Shown here: positions 27,501-35,758 of the stretch, piece by piece | Position numbering within the stretch: the stretch's first letter is position 1 | How the letters are laid out: the number at the start of each line of letters is the position of its first letter | From: Desulfobacteraceae bacterium CG2_30_51_40 | Lineage (GTDB): Bacteria; Desulfobacterota; DSM-4660; Desulfatiglandales; Desulfatiglandaceae | Reading direction: 5' to 3' | DNA: 64,000 nucleotides | NCBI GenBank assembly: GCA_001874005.1 | Contig: MNYJ01000138.1 | Location: forward strand, 1 to 64,000 | The notes under the pieces: generated by a model | Databases searched by the model: none | What the model saw: the letters and a program-made list of their open reading frames with translations, nothing else | What the model was told of the DNA's origin: nothing | Made by a program: the position numbers and the translations under genes

Positions 27501-28517
27501 TTGAAGAACAGATTGCGAATCTGGCTGGGAGTGGCCCTTGGGGTAGGATTCATGTATCTTGCCTTGAGAAAGATAAGGCTTGATGATCTCATAAACGGCT
27601 TTTCCAATGCCAGATACTGGCCTCTTCTACCCTGTGCCGTTATGGTCATCCTGAGCCATATACTCAGGGCGATCCGCTGGCAGCTTCTTATATTGCCGGT
27701 AAAAAAGGCGGCCTTGAGCCGTCTTTTCTCGGCCCTGATGATAGGCTACGTTGTAAACTCCTTTACCCCTGCCCATCTTGGAGAGCTTGTAAGAAGCTAT
27801 GTGCTGGGGAAGAAGGAGGGGATACAGGTAAGCTCCGTGCTTGCCTCTGTGGTCGTCGAAAGGGTCATTGATATATTTTCACTGCTGGCCCTTATGCTTA
27901 TTGCCGTATTTCTCTATCCTTTTCCCTCGTGGGTTACAAAGAGCGGATATCTCATGCTGGCAGTAAGCGTTGTGATGCTGCTGGTTCTCGTGACCCTGCG
28001 CCTGTATCCGGGACCTTCTTTGAGATACATCGCCTGGGCCAGCAGGTTTCTTCCCGGGAGGCTCGGGGGAAGACTCTCCGAGGTCGGAGAGGGCTTCATT
28101 TCAGGGCTTGTGCCTCTGGCCAAATGGTCTGATTACATCAAGGTAGGGGTGCTTTCGGTGGCTATTTGGCTCTGCTACGGCGTCGTATTCCATCTGTGCC
28201 TTTTCGCCTTTGATTTCAACACAATTTACGGAACGACATGGCTTACAAGCGTACTTCTGCTGGTAATTACAACCATTGCGGTCGTGGTTCCCTCCTCCCC
28301 GGGATATGTCGGGACCTACCATTATCTATGTCAGCTCACCCTTGCCATGTTTGCGGTTCCGGCAGGACAGGCACTGTCTTTTGCAGCGGTTGTTCATATG
28401 ATCAATTTTCTGCCGGTGACGCTGGTAGGGATATTCTGCGCAAAAAGAGAGGGGATGACCGTTCTAAAAAATCCGGCCGGCACCGAAAAGACCTCCGGCG
28501 GCAAGGCTGATTATTAA
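27501..28517 (+). CDS. Flippase-like / lysylphosphatidylglycerol synthase TM-domain protein
   Basis: An integral membrane protein of 338 residues with about eight hydrophobic segments. It has the family pattern of UPF0104/TIGR00374 (AglD/MprF N-terminal-like): KIRLDDLINGF near the start, LRAIRWQLLI, NSFTPAHLGELVRSYVLGKK and PSSPGYVGTYHY. Proteins of this family are thought to flip or help synthesise lipid-linked compounds; no substrate is evident here. The start is TTG 27501. It converges with lgt, with five bases between the stops. Confidence 0.85.
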   Translation: MKNRLRIWLGVALGVGFMYLALRKIRLDDLINGFSNARYWPLLPCAVMVILSHILRAIRWQLLILPVKKAALSRLFSALMIGYVVNSFTPAHLGELVRSYVLGKKEGIQVSSVLASVVVERVIDIFSLLALMLIAVFLYPFPSWVTKSGYLMLAVSVVMLLVLVTLRLYPGPSLRYIAWASRFLPGRLGGRLSEVGEGFISGLVPLAKWSDYIKVGVLSVAIWLCYGVVFHLCLFAFDFNTIYGTTWLTSVLLLVITTIAVVVPSSPGYVGTYHYLCQLTLAMFAVPAGQALSFAAVVHMINFLPVTLVGIFCAKREGMTVLKNPAGTEKTSGGKADY

Positions 28518-28522
28518 ACCGC

Positions 28523-29317
28523 TTAGTGTTTTGCCGCGCGCCTGTTAAGAAAGATGAGAATGGAAATTCCCGATGCCAGCATGAGTGATGAAAGTATCTG
28601 CCCCATGGTCAGGAAGCCTATGATATTTCCGAGTTGCGCGTCAGGCTCTCTTGCAAATTCAAGGATAAACCGAAAAAAGCCGTAAAGGATAAGGAATAGG
28701 GCAACCATTGTCCCATTCGCCAAATCCTTCTTCCGGATGGACCAAAGGATTATAAAGAGTACCACCCCTTCAAGAAGGGCCTCGTAGAGCTGGGAGGGAT
28801 GGCGCGGAAGGGGGCCGCCGTTCGGAAAGACCATGGCCCATGGAAGATCTGAGTGCCTTCCGAAAAGCTCGCCGTTTAAGAAATTTCCTATCCTTCCAAG
28901 CCCCAGTCCGATGGGGGCCGTCACGATGACGCAGTCTCCAATGGCGGCAAGAGACATCCCCTTTTTCCTGCTGAACCACCAACCCGCGGCCGCGCAACCG
29001 GCAAGCCCTCCATGAAAGGACATGCCGCCATGCCACACCGCGATGATCTCAAGGGGGTTTGCCAGCATATCCGAAAGGTTTTCGAACTGATAGAAGAGGA
29101 TGTAGCCGAGCCTTGCCCCTATCAAGAGACCAAAGAAAAGATGCATGAAAAAGGATTCAAGTATCTGGCCCTGGAGACCTATCATCTTTGCCTTGGGATG
29201 TCTTGAAGTCAATATATAGGATGCAGCAAAGCCAAGCACATACATAAGGCCATACCATCGGATATGTATGGGCCCGAATGCTATGATATCCGGATCAATG
29301 GCTGGCAAAACGATCAT
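28523..29317 (-). CDS. lgt: Prolipoprotein diacylglyceryl transferase
   Basis: It transfers diacylglycerol from phosphatidylglycerol to the lipobox cysteine of prolipoproteins in the inner membrane. Seven hydrophobic segments are visible. Family signatures are IRWYGLMY, HGGMSFHGG and GLGLGRIGNFLNGELFGR, plus RHPSQLYEA. ATG 29317 gives a 264-residue protein of normal size; the track start adds 24 residues overlapping arsC. It lies 34 bases after arsC and is probably cotranscribed with it. Confidence 0.95.
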   Translation of the reverse strand: MIVLPAIDPDIIAFGPIHIRWYGLMYVLGFAASYILTSRHPKAKMIGLQGQILESFFMHLFFGLLIGARLGYILFYQFENLSDMLANPLEIIAVWHGGMSFHGGLAGCAAAGWWFSRKKGMSLAAIGDCVIVTAPIGLGLGRIGNFLNGELFGRHSDLPWAMVFPNGGPLPRHPSQLYEALLEGVVLFIILWSIRKKDLANGTMVALFLILYGFFRFILEFAREPDAQLGNIIGFLTMGQILSSLMLASGISILIFLNRRAAKH

Positions 29318-29351
29318 AAGCGTCCCATGTCGGAAAAATGCACTTGATGGA

Positions 29352-29789
29352 TCATCCCCTTTTGAGCGAGGCGGGAAGACCCGCGACAAAGTCCTTGATT
29401 TCGTCCCTTACTCTTCTGTAATGGCCCATTGCCTCTTCTTCGTCAAGCGCTCCCGCAGCCAGGGCTGGAGGGTCTTCAAAACCCATGTGGACGAGCGCGG
29501 TCTTAGCCGGGAAATAGGGACAGGATTCCCTGGCATTATCACAGAGGGTTATGACGTAATCAAAATCCTTCTCACCCAACGAATCAAGACCTTTTGATCT
29601 TTGACGAGATATGTCAATGCCTGCCTCTGCCATTGCCTTGACCGCCCTGGGGTCGAGTCCCTTCGGCGACACCCCGGCGGATAAAGCCATAATGTCATTT
29701 CCCTTTAGTCTATTAGTCCATGCCTCTGCCATCTGGCTCCTGCATGAATTTCCGCTGCAAAGAAAAAGTATTTTCATTCTCCTATCCAT
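29352..29789 (-). CDS. arsC: Thioredoxin-type arsenate reductase (LMW phosphatase fold)
   Basis: The P-loop CSGNSCRSQMAEA and the downstream pair in ITLCDNARESCPYFP (C-x6-C) match the three-cysteine relay of thioredoxin-coupled ArsC enzymes, which distinguishes it from plain LMW tyrosine phosphatases. The general acid region FEDPP is also present. I chose ATG 29789 (GGGAG five bases upstream), giving 145 residues; ATG 29777 is also possible. No arsR or arsenite pump is adjacent. Its upstream region is a 144-bp palindromic element ending 42 bases before the start. Confidence 0.88.
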   Translation of the reverse strand: MDRRMKILFLCSGNSCRSQMAEAWTNRLKGNDIMALSAGVSPKGLDPRAVKAMAEAGIDISRQRSKGLDSLGEKDFDYVITLCDNARESCPYFPAKTALVHMGFEDPPALAAGALDEEEAMGHYRRVRDEIKDFVAGLPASLKRG

Positions 29790-29830
29790 GTCATCTCCCG
29801 GAACCGGCTCCATTACAGGGGAACGTATCT

Positions 29831-29974
29831 AGTGTCCATCCGGAAATGAGATAGTTTCGTCGAGTTCAAGGCGGGCGATAATTTTAACCACAGGAATACA
29901 TTGACGTATTTCGAGGATTAAAATTTGAGCCCAACGCCGAAATCGGTGAAAATAGCCATTTCCGGATGGACACT
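29831..29974. repeat. 144-bp palindromic MITE-like element, copy 2
   Basis: Same length and ends as copy 1 (AGTGTCCATCCGGAAATG ... CATTTCCGGATGGACACT). It fills almost the entire gap between the arsC start and the stop codon of the thioredoxin-fusion gene (two bases away), so it is either transcribed in both operons or supplies the arsC promoter region. Confidence 0.92.
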
Positions 29975-29976
29975 AT

Positions 29977-30843
29977 CTAAATAATCTGGAACTTCTTCAT
30001 CTGCTCAACAATCGCTTCCTTGGGCATGAAACCCTGACCTCTAAATATCTCCTTTCCTGAGGCGTCAAAGAGCACGAGGGTTGGTATCACCTGCACCTTG
30101 AATTTTGCGGCCAGATCCTTGTAACGGTAAACATCAATGACAAGAACCTCCATCCGGTCTGCGTTTTCCGCCTTGATCTCCTTCAAGACAGGCCTTAGCT
30201 GCCGGCAGGGAAGGCATGAGTTGGAGCCGAAATCCACCAGCATGGGCCTGCCGCTTTGAAGGCCCCTGTCAAAATCCTCGCTGGTGTTCGAATCAGGCGG
30301 CTTTGCCGCGATGGACTTAAGCGCCTCATGGTTGATTTTGATGTCGGCCTTTGACCGCAATTCCTCCAGATAAAGGTTATATTGCTCCTCAAGCTTTCCC
30401 TGACTCAATACCTGCTCTATCATCGGCCCCATCTGCTCAAGGGTCTTTCCATCGAGCCTGTCCTTGTGCGTTTCATAAAAGGCCTTAATCTCTTCGGGAG
30501 CAACTTTGGGGGTATCGGAGAAGCGCTTTTCGAGAAAAGCGTCCATAAGATCGTCTTCGTCCTTGATCTGCCTGTCCGGTTTAAAGCCCTGCGCCTTTAT
30601 TTCCTGGATGAGCAGGACCCTCATTATTATGGAATCAACAAGTTTGGCGGGGTCCTCCCTGAACATTGATTTTACCGGCTCTTCAATGGTTTCTATTGCC
30701 TTATGGAATTGAGAGATGTCAATTTTCTCTCCATTTACCGTTGCAATGATTTCTCCAGTACGACCTGTTTGCAGATAAAGAAAAACGCCCGCGGCCGCTA
30801 CAAGGGCGATTGCCGCTATAACCAGAAAAGATTTGTTTCTCAA
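29977..30843 (-). CDS. Membrane-anchored SurA-N-like / thioredoxin fusion protein
   Basis: The N-terminus has an uncleaved-looking signal anchor (FLVIAAIALVAAAGVFLYL). Residues about 30-170 resemble the SurA/PpiC N-terminal chaperone domain (IATVNGEKIDISQFHKAI, then helices), without a visible parvulin domain. Residues about 190-288 are a thioredoxin domain with the redox site SNSCLPCRQLRP and the cis-proline region VQVIPTLVLFD. A periplasmic thiol reductase or chaperone attached to the inner membrane is the likely role (inference). The start is TTG 30843 with GGAGG upstream. The DsbA-like and rhodanese-like genes lie upstream on the same strand. Confidence 0.8.
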   Translation of the reverse strand: MRNKSFLVIAAIALVAAAGVFLYLQTGRTGEIIATVNGEKIDISQFHKAIETIEEPVKSMFREDPAKLVDSIIMRVLLIQEIKAQGFKPDRQIKDEDDLMDAFLEKRFSDTPKVAPEEIKAFYETHKDRLDGKTLEQMGPMIEQVLSQGKLEEQYNLYLEELRSKADIKINHEALKSIAAKPPDSNTSEDFDRGLQSGRPMLVDFGSNSCLPCRQLRPVLKEIKAENADRMEVLVIDVYRYKDLAAKFKVQVIPTLVLFDASGKEIFRGQGFMPKEAIVEQMKKFQII

Positions 30844-31027
30844 ATGAGCCTCCAGTTGATCATCGGGATGTTGAGAAATATTTATGCGGAGTAATAGCGC
30901 AATTATTAGGCGTCCTCAAAAATGCCTCCGTCCGTGTTAACATCTCGTTAGAAAACCGCTTTTTTACAGCCTGGGAAAAATGCCCAGATGTAAGAGCTTT
31001 AAAATCCCCAAAAAAATGATTTACTGT

Positions 31028-31118
31028 GAAAATACACCCTCCACCCCGACTCTCCCCCGCGCAGGGGGGAGGGAAATCCTTGGCCTCGTAAAGTGTAGAG
31101 CCGGGGGAGGATTTTCAT
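31028..31118. repeat. C/G-rich palindromic repeat
   Basis: GTGAAAATACACCCTCCACC ... CTCCCCCGCGCAGGGGGGAG ... GGAGGATTTTCAT, a family copy with GAAAAT/ATTTTC arms. With a fragment of the CAGCAGCCTGTTAA element at about 30963-30993 it occupies the 426-base spacer between the thioredoxin fusion and the DsbA-like gene. No gene is supported there. Confidence 0.6.
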
Positions 31119-31269
31119 TTGCGGGGGCGACAAAATATTTCCGTCATGAGCGTTTAAACATGGAAGTAAATCTCAGCGGCCTGTCTTCGGTCCCACGCAC
31201 AGGGTGGCGAGGGATGAGTAAAACGCAGCCAGTAATTCCCTCTGCCTTGCCGAGGTAAGTTCCCATTTC

Positions 31270-32166
31270 CTACTCTGCGAAAAGATTTCCGGGAAACGGC
31301 GGATTAAGCCCCATCGAGGCAGCCTCTTCGTTTATTGCGTCCTTTATGAATGAGCCATGTCTTGGCAGATTGTACGCCTTTCCGTTTATATAGAGAGAGG
31401 GAGTTCCGCTTACACCTGCCGCCAAACCCTCCTCCTTGTCCCTTTCGATAACCTTCACAACGGCCTGATCGTCAAGATCGGTCTTGAAACGGTTCATGTC
31501 AAGCCCTATAGACCCTGCATGAGCTTCAAGATGCTCACGCTCCTGGTTATTCATATCCTTGAAAAGAAGTGCCGCCATCTCCCAGAACTTTCCCTGACGG
31601 TGGGCTGCTTCTGCGGCGCATGATGACAGAAGCGAGCCTTTGTGACTCTTCAGGGGAAAGTGCTTGAAAACGGCCCTTACCATTCCATTTGATGCGCTTA
31701 CAATCCTGTGTAGAAGAGGCAGGAGTTCGCCGCAGAAAGGACACTTAAACTCGGCAAAATCGGCAAGAACAATAGGTGCTTGCGGATTGCCGTCAGTGGG
31801 CCTTCCCTGAACGGTAAGCTGTGCCCTCTTGGTTTCTTTAGCAAACTTTGCCTTCTCTGAAATGATTCTTCTTATGTGCTCTTCCTTTACTCCTTTTGAG
31901 ATAAGAAAGGCTATAATATTGGCATTTTTCAGTGCTACGGGGTCGGCCGGCTTCTTATTGAGACAGGTTGATAAATCCTCCTCGCAGACTCCATAATTTG
32001 TAATATCCTTTAGAAGTCCATCCAGATCGGTTCTCTGGGCCTGGTTCAAACGGGCGATAATAGGGATACTGTCTGGTTCTGCTGCGCCCTCTTCAGCCGG
32101 GCTTAAACCCGAATAAAGGAAAACAATGCCTGCAATACAGCAGATAGAAAATACCATGTTCTTCAT
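31270..32166 (-). CDS. DsbA-family periplasmic thiol oxidoreductase
   Basis: Residues 1-24 are a signal peptide. Residues about 30-115 form a helical N-terminal domain with two extra cysteines (GVCEEDLSTCLNKK), and the DsbA-like thioredoxin fold follows with redox site KCPFCGE and cis-proline VSGTPSLYINGK. It resembles the longer DsbA/DsbG-like proteins of Deltaproteobacteria, which oxidise or isomerise exported proteins. A GGAGG site precedes the ATG. It lies between the rhodanese-like and thioredoxin-fusion genes. Confidence 0.88.
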   Translation of the reverse strand: MKNMVFSICCIAGIVFLYSGLSPAEEGAAEPDSIPIIARLNQAQRTDLDGLLKDITNYGVCEEDLSTCLNKKPADPVALKNANIIAFLISKGVKEEHIRRIISEKAKFAKETKRAQLTVQGRPTDGNPQAPIVLADFAEFKCPFCGELLPLLHRIVSASNGMVRAVFKHFPLKSHKGSLLSSCAAEAAHRQGKFWEMAALLFKDMNNQEREHLEAHAGSIGLDMNRFKTDLDDQAVVKVIERDKEEGLAAGVSGTPSLYINGKAYNLPRHGSFIKDAINEEAASMGLNPPFPGNLFAE

Positions 32167-32221
32167 GAATAACGCCTCCGCAGTAAAAAGCTTTTTTTCG
32201 GTCTGTTACAGTTAAATTATA

Positions 32222-32258
32222 AAGGGGGCCCTTCCAAAAATGCCCTGACGGCCCCCTT
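32222..32258 (-). other. Hairpin between the rhodanese-like and DsbA-like genes
   Basis: AAGGGGGCC and GGCCCCCTT pair perfectly around a 19-nt loop. On the minus strand it is followed by TATAATTTAAC, so it could be a weak terminator or attenuator after the rhodanese-like gene. Confidence 0.45.
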
Positions 32259-32291
32259 ACGAGCGGACTCATCCGCCTTTATCGAGTGCGT

Positions 32292-32807
32292 TTACTCGAG
32301 CGGTCTTTCATCGGAGGGAGGAGTTCCGCTGTAAATGCCTCCTGCCTTAACCCATGCAAGAAAGCCACCGCTAAGAATGACAGCGCCCTTTACTCCTGCC
32401 TCAAGAAGTTCGCCGGCAGCCTGTCTGTCTTTTCCATCTAGTCCGTCAAGACTGTAAACAAAGACTTTATCCATTTTTTTCAATGAATCGATTGATTTCT
32501 CCGGAAAATGCTCCAGAACTGAATAGACAAGATTGACGGCGCCCTTTATATGCCCCTTAAGGAATTCACTCCTGGGTCTGATATCCAGGAAAACGGCATT
32601 TTCCCTTTCGGTCTCATTTAAAGCATCTTTTACAGAAAAGACCCGGAGGGTATCGGTCACAGATCCGCATCTGGAATCCATACTGAGAGAAGTTGCAAGA
32701 GGCAGGGATTCTTTTCTTGCGCTGTTTCCAAGGAGGGCGAGGAGAGAAGCCGCAATAACAATAGCGGTCATCTGCAAGACTGCCTTAATAACAAGGCCCT
32801 TTTCCAA
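32292..32807 (-). CDS. Rhodanese-like protein lacking the catalytic cysteine
   Basis: An N-terminal hydrophobic segment (about 8-27, IVIAASLLALLG) anchors or exports the protein. The rhodanese domain follows: VFLDIRPRSEFLKGHIKGAVN, then VFVYSLDGLDGKDRQAAGEL and VILSGGFLAWVKAGG. The position that normally holds the sulfur-carrying cysteine reads VYS, so serine replaces it and sulfurtransferase activity is unlikely. It may be a binding or sensory domain. The start is TTG 32807 with a distant AAGGAAGG; the N-terminus is uncertain. Confidence 0.8.
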   Translation of the reverse strand: MEKGLVIKAVLQMTAIVIAASLLALLGNSARKESLPLATSLSMDSRCGSVTDTLRVFSVKDALNETERENAVFLDIRPRSEFLKGHIKGAVNLVYSVLEHFPEKSIDSLKKMDKVFVYSLDGLDGKDRQAAGELLEAGVKGAVILSGGFLAWVKAGGIYSGTPPSDERPLE

Positions 32808-32912
32808 GATCAGAACATGCCTTCCTTAACTTCCGGATTGATTACGGTGATAAGAATTATATTCCAATCCGTAGATATGTTCAAGGGTATTTGCGGACCT
32901 CTACGGAAACTC

Positions 32913-33431
32913 CTAAAAACAGGCCGGAACCTTAAGCCTCTTTCTGGACTCCTCTTTGGTTCGGATCATGGGATCGCATTTTTCTTTACGCTTTGCCTTC
33001 TCAACCCTTATTTTTTCACCCTTCCACTCAACGACGACCGTCTGATATGGGGAATTGAGCGCGGCGTTATCCAGCGGCAGACGATGCATTGTGAAATGCA
33101 TCATTCTTTTCCTGTTCCATCTCCCGGGATAATAGTCCAGAGGATCAAACTCGAAGAATCCGTCATTAAGAAGTCCTTCAACAACCAGATGTCTTGGCGG
33201 TGAGACAAGGGCCTTCTTGATCCTGTTTTCCAGTTTGGTTTTCTTCGACCTGGAGATGTCTTCGGATACCACCTGTGTAGGGAACTCTCTTCCAGGTGGT
33301 TCTTGGCTGAAGTTTCTTCTTACGGAGGCAAGGTCTCCGACTATCTTTCTCGCGTCCCAGAAGTCCAGGTCCGTGAAGACGTGGTAAGCGTAACTGGTTC
33401 TGCCGGGATGGCAGTGGACGATTCTGGCCAT
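32913..33431 (-). CDS. Hypothetical protein (172 residues)
   Basis: I do not recognise this protein. It is soluble and basic (lysine/arginine-rich C-terminal third), with no signal peptide or membrane segment. The start MARIVHCHPGRTSYAYHVFT follows a GAGGTGAT ribosome site six bases upstream, which supports a real gene. It stands between the rhodanese-like gene and a repeat-filled spacer, on the same strand as its neighbours. Confidence 0.65.
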   Translation of the reverse strand: MARIVHCHPGRTSYAYHVFTDLDFWDARKIVGDLASVRRNFSQEPPGREFPTQVVSEDISRSKKTKLENRIKKALVSPPRHLVVEGLLNDGFFEFDPLDYYPGRWNRKRMMHFTMHRLPLDNAALNSPYQTVVVEWKGEKIRVEKAKRKEKCDPMIRTKEESRKRLKVPACF

Positions 33432-33516
33432 GGTATCACCTCTATGTTGAATATCCTGAATACGTTTCGGCGCCTCTATAAAAGGAGCAGATAAATGTAC
33501 AGTGCCTATTTACCGT

Positions 33517-33550
33517 GAAAATACACCCCCCACCCCAACCCTCCCCCCAA
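33517..33550. repeat. C/G-rich palindromic repeat fragment
   Basis: GTGAAAATACACCCCCCACC with CCTCCCCCCAAC is the left part of the C/G-rich family, joined directly to a shortened REPIN-like element. Confidence 0.55.
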
Positions 33551-33637
33551 CTCTATAAATCTGGGGGATGGCTTTGCGTAGACCAGGAAAAGTAGACCAG
33601 AGGGCCACATCTACCCCGGATTTTTGAGATTCATCTG
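33551..33637 (+). repeat. REPIN-like element with deleted core
   Basis: GGGGGATGGCTTTGCGTAGACCAGG matches the left part of copies 2 and 3, and CTACCCCGGATTTTTGAGAT matches the right end. The two REP hairpins between them are missing. The remaining 180 bases of the spacer up to 33814 show no gene. Confidence 0.6.
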
Positions 33638-33814
33638 ATAAACTAATTATGATTGGCACCGGTGCAATCTATCCGGGGCGGGTTTAGCGATAATATATCC
33701 CCGTTTCCCCAAATCAATATCGGGACAGGGGCCGCTTTATTAATCCGTAGGAGCAATAATGGCGGTTGGAAGGGGATCCGGCGAGGAGGCTGCAACCGGA
33801 TCCCTGGAAGAGGG

Positions 33815-34300
33815 CTATCTCTGGATGGGACTTAGCCACTTGCGGCCTGTTATGAGGAGGAAAAGGGCCGCCAGGAAATAGAGCATCATAAAGGCAAGGT
33901 GGGATAGATCAATGAACATAGTAAACCCGGGTGAAAATACCACATCGGGCAGGTTTTTAAGGACCCTAAAGACTCCTGTAGCTACTACGGCGGAGAGAAG
34001 GGCAATTTGAAGGACGCCCGCTTTTGTAAGGCGGAAGTATTTCCTTCTTGATGCAAAAAAATCAGCTGCCGTATAGGCCATGAGTGCTATAAGGAATATG
34101 GCACCTAGATAGTGGATGTAATGGGTGGCATAGTAATTCGCGCTCCAGCCCAGGCCGGGGATACTGGAGAGCCCATATCTCTTGAATATGGGCATCTGTC
34201 CGAAGCCGGTAAAGGCGAGTACGATAAAGGTCAAGATGTATAGACGTCTGAGAGTCTTCGGGCGGCCGGGAGCCGTTGCCGTTTCAATTTTAGTTTTCAT
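33815..34300 (-). CDS. Cytochrome-b-like membrane subunit
   Basis: A 161-residue protein with four hydrophobic segments (ILTFIVLAFTGF, HYLGAIFLIALMAYTA, VLQIALLSAVVATGVF, LSHLAFMMLYFLAALFLLI). Histidines in HYIHYLG and in LSHLAF could ligate haem, as in small cytochrome-b561/formate-dehydrogenase gamma-type anchors. Its start overlaps the stop of the ferredoxin gene (ATGA), so it is coupled to it and probably hands electrons between the quinone pool and that protein. No catalytic subunit lies nearby. Confidence 0.7.
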   Translation of the reverse strand: MKTKIETATAPGRPKTLRRLYILTFIVLAFTGFGQMPIFKRYGLSSIPGLGWSANYYATHYIHYLGAIFLIALMAYTAADFFASRRKYFRLTKAGVLQIALLSAVVATGVFRVLKNLPDVVFSPGFTMFIDLSHLAFMMLYFLAALFLLITGRKWLSPIQR

Positions 34301-35268
34301 TTTCCGCCCTCCTTTTCCTTGCTGGCAAAGCTTACCATCTTGAGTGCTGCGGCTGCCAGACCAGCAAAGGGAGCTATAACCATAGCCTTGGCGAGGTTAT
34401 CCACATGGGCCATTGAGTCTGCAACCTTTTTAAAATGGGGCTTCCCATCTCCCTTTTCTATTGCTTTGTTCAGCTCTTCAAAGGGGACAGGAGAGACATA
34501 GATGGTGTTGGTACCCCCGTTTTCATCCGCTCCATAGATGTAGCCCCCTATCTCCCGGGCAATCTCCTTTGCCTCTTTTAATATCTCCTCCCTGGGCCCG
34601 ATCTTTTGCACCTTCTCAGGGCATACCTCTATGCAGGCCGGCAACTCGCCCTTTGCCACCCTCTCATAACAGCGGTCGCACTTATACATAACTCCGTTTC
34701 CCCCAAGAGAAGGCAGAATCTTAAGATAAAGACCCACTCCCGTCTGTCTCTGAGGAATCTTCCAAGGGCAGACATCCTTGCATTTAGATCCTCCCAGGCA
34801 GATGTCCGGGTGAATTACGCTTATGCCGTTATCGAGTTTTCTTGCCGCGCCCCATGGGCAGAGATCAGCGCAGGGCGGATTCTGACAGTGCATGCATCTT
34901 CTTGGAAAGGTAAGTTCCTCCTTTTTACCCTTTAAAACCACCTGGGCGTGCTGGATGAATACCCAGTTATATGGAGTGAGTCTGTCGGTTACATCCTTTT
35001 TGCCCGACCAGTCCGAAACCTTCACACTTGATGGGTACATCTTTGGATAGGGTTTAGACGGGACGGGGTATTTCCCGGCGTTAACATCTCTGCATGCCTC
35101 AACGCAGGCCTCGCATCCAATACACTTCCTGATATCTATCAGGGTGGCAAGTTCAGTTTCTTTCGCTCCCTTGACGCTTTCAGGGAGAGCCACGGTGGAG
35201 GCAGCCGCTGCTCCGGCAGCCGCAAGCCCCGATTTTAGGAAAGATCTTCTTGATATGCCTTTTTCCAT
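34297..35268 (-). CDS. Tat-exported four-cluster ferredoxin (HybA/FdhB-like)
   Basis: The N-terminus has a Tat signal (SRRSFLKSGLAAAGAAAAS). Cysteine sets CIGCEACVEACRDVN, CMHCQNPPCADLCPWGA, CLGGSKCKDVCPWKIP and CDRCYERVAKG...CIEVCPEK predict four [4Fe-4S] clusters, as in the electron-transfer subunits HybA, FdhB and DmsB. A hydrophobic segment near the C-terminus (about 290-315) may anchor it. A GGAGA ribosome site is present. It is coupled to the four-helix membrane protein downstream; the redox partner is not in the window. Confidence 0.9.
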   Translation of the reverse strand: MEKGISRRSFLKSGLAAAGAAAASTVALPESVKGAKETELATLIDIRKCIGCEACVEACRDVNAGKYPVPSKPYPKMYPSSVKVSDWSGKKDVTDRLTPYNWVFIQHAQVVLKGKKEELTFPRRCMHCQNPPCADLCPWGAARKLDNGISVIHPDICLGGSKCKDVCPWKIPQRQTGVGLYLKILPSLGGNGVMYKCDRCYERVAKGELPACIEVCPEKVQKIGPREEILKEAKEIAREIGGYIYGADENGGTNTIYVSPVPFEELNKAIEKGDGKPHFKKVADSMAHVDNLAKAMVIAPFAGLAAAALKMVSFASKEKEGGK

Positions 35269-35334
35269 GACGAAAATCTCCTGGTTTTAATCCATAAGAT
35301 TCACGTTTCCGGAAAAGGTTTCATAACGATTAAC

Positions 35335-35470
35335 GGCTATGCCCGGGCAGGGCACAACGAAAGATGAAAATCACCCTCACCCATCCCTCCCCCGTCGAGG
35401 GTGAGGGATAAAGGGAAGGGGTATTTTCATATAAACGGTCATGCCCGAATGGGGCACAACGGAGAATGAA
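35335..35470. repeat. C/G-rich palindromic repeat, complete copy plus partial
   Basis: CTATGCCCGGGCAGGGCACA precedes GATGAAAATCACCCTCACCC and CCCCGTCGAGGGTGAGGG, then GGGGTATTTTCATATAAACG, followed by a second GTCATGCCCGAATGGGGCAC unit. It lies in the 490-base spacer upstream of the Tat-ferredoxin gene; no gene is supported in the rest of the spacer (35471-35758). Confidence 0.7.
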
Positions 35471-35758
35471 AATCTTCCACTTTCTGTATCTCGCACCCTA
35501 GACCTGGGAGGGTAGGGTGGAAGTAATTTCCGCATTAATTTTACGTCTTGGAAGGAGCGCACCCCGGGGCAGGGGCAGCTTCTTGAATCTCCCTCCCTGT
35601 ATGACGGAGGCTGCATTATAGCAGAGTGCTTTGAAGTTTATGTAATTGGAAGACGGACGTATATCAACTTATATGATTGATGAGATAGAACGGCTTAAGC
35701 AGTCCTAATTGGTCGTGCGAGACCTGGGATAAAGGTGCCGTATGCTTTTTCTTATTCA

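Noticed and set aside
31190-31258. Short ORF ending MSKTQPVIPSALPR resembling the start of the KptA-like gene
   Set aside because: The similarity is only a few residues and lies in repeat-rich sequence; it is probably coincidence.
32817-33203. 128-residue + strand ORF
   Set aside because: It lies antisense to the 172-residue minus-strand gene, which has a proper ribosome site.
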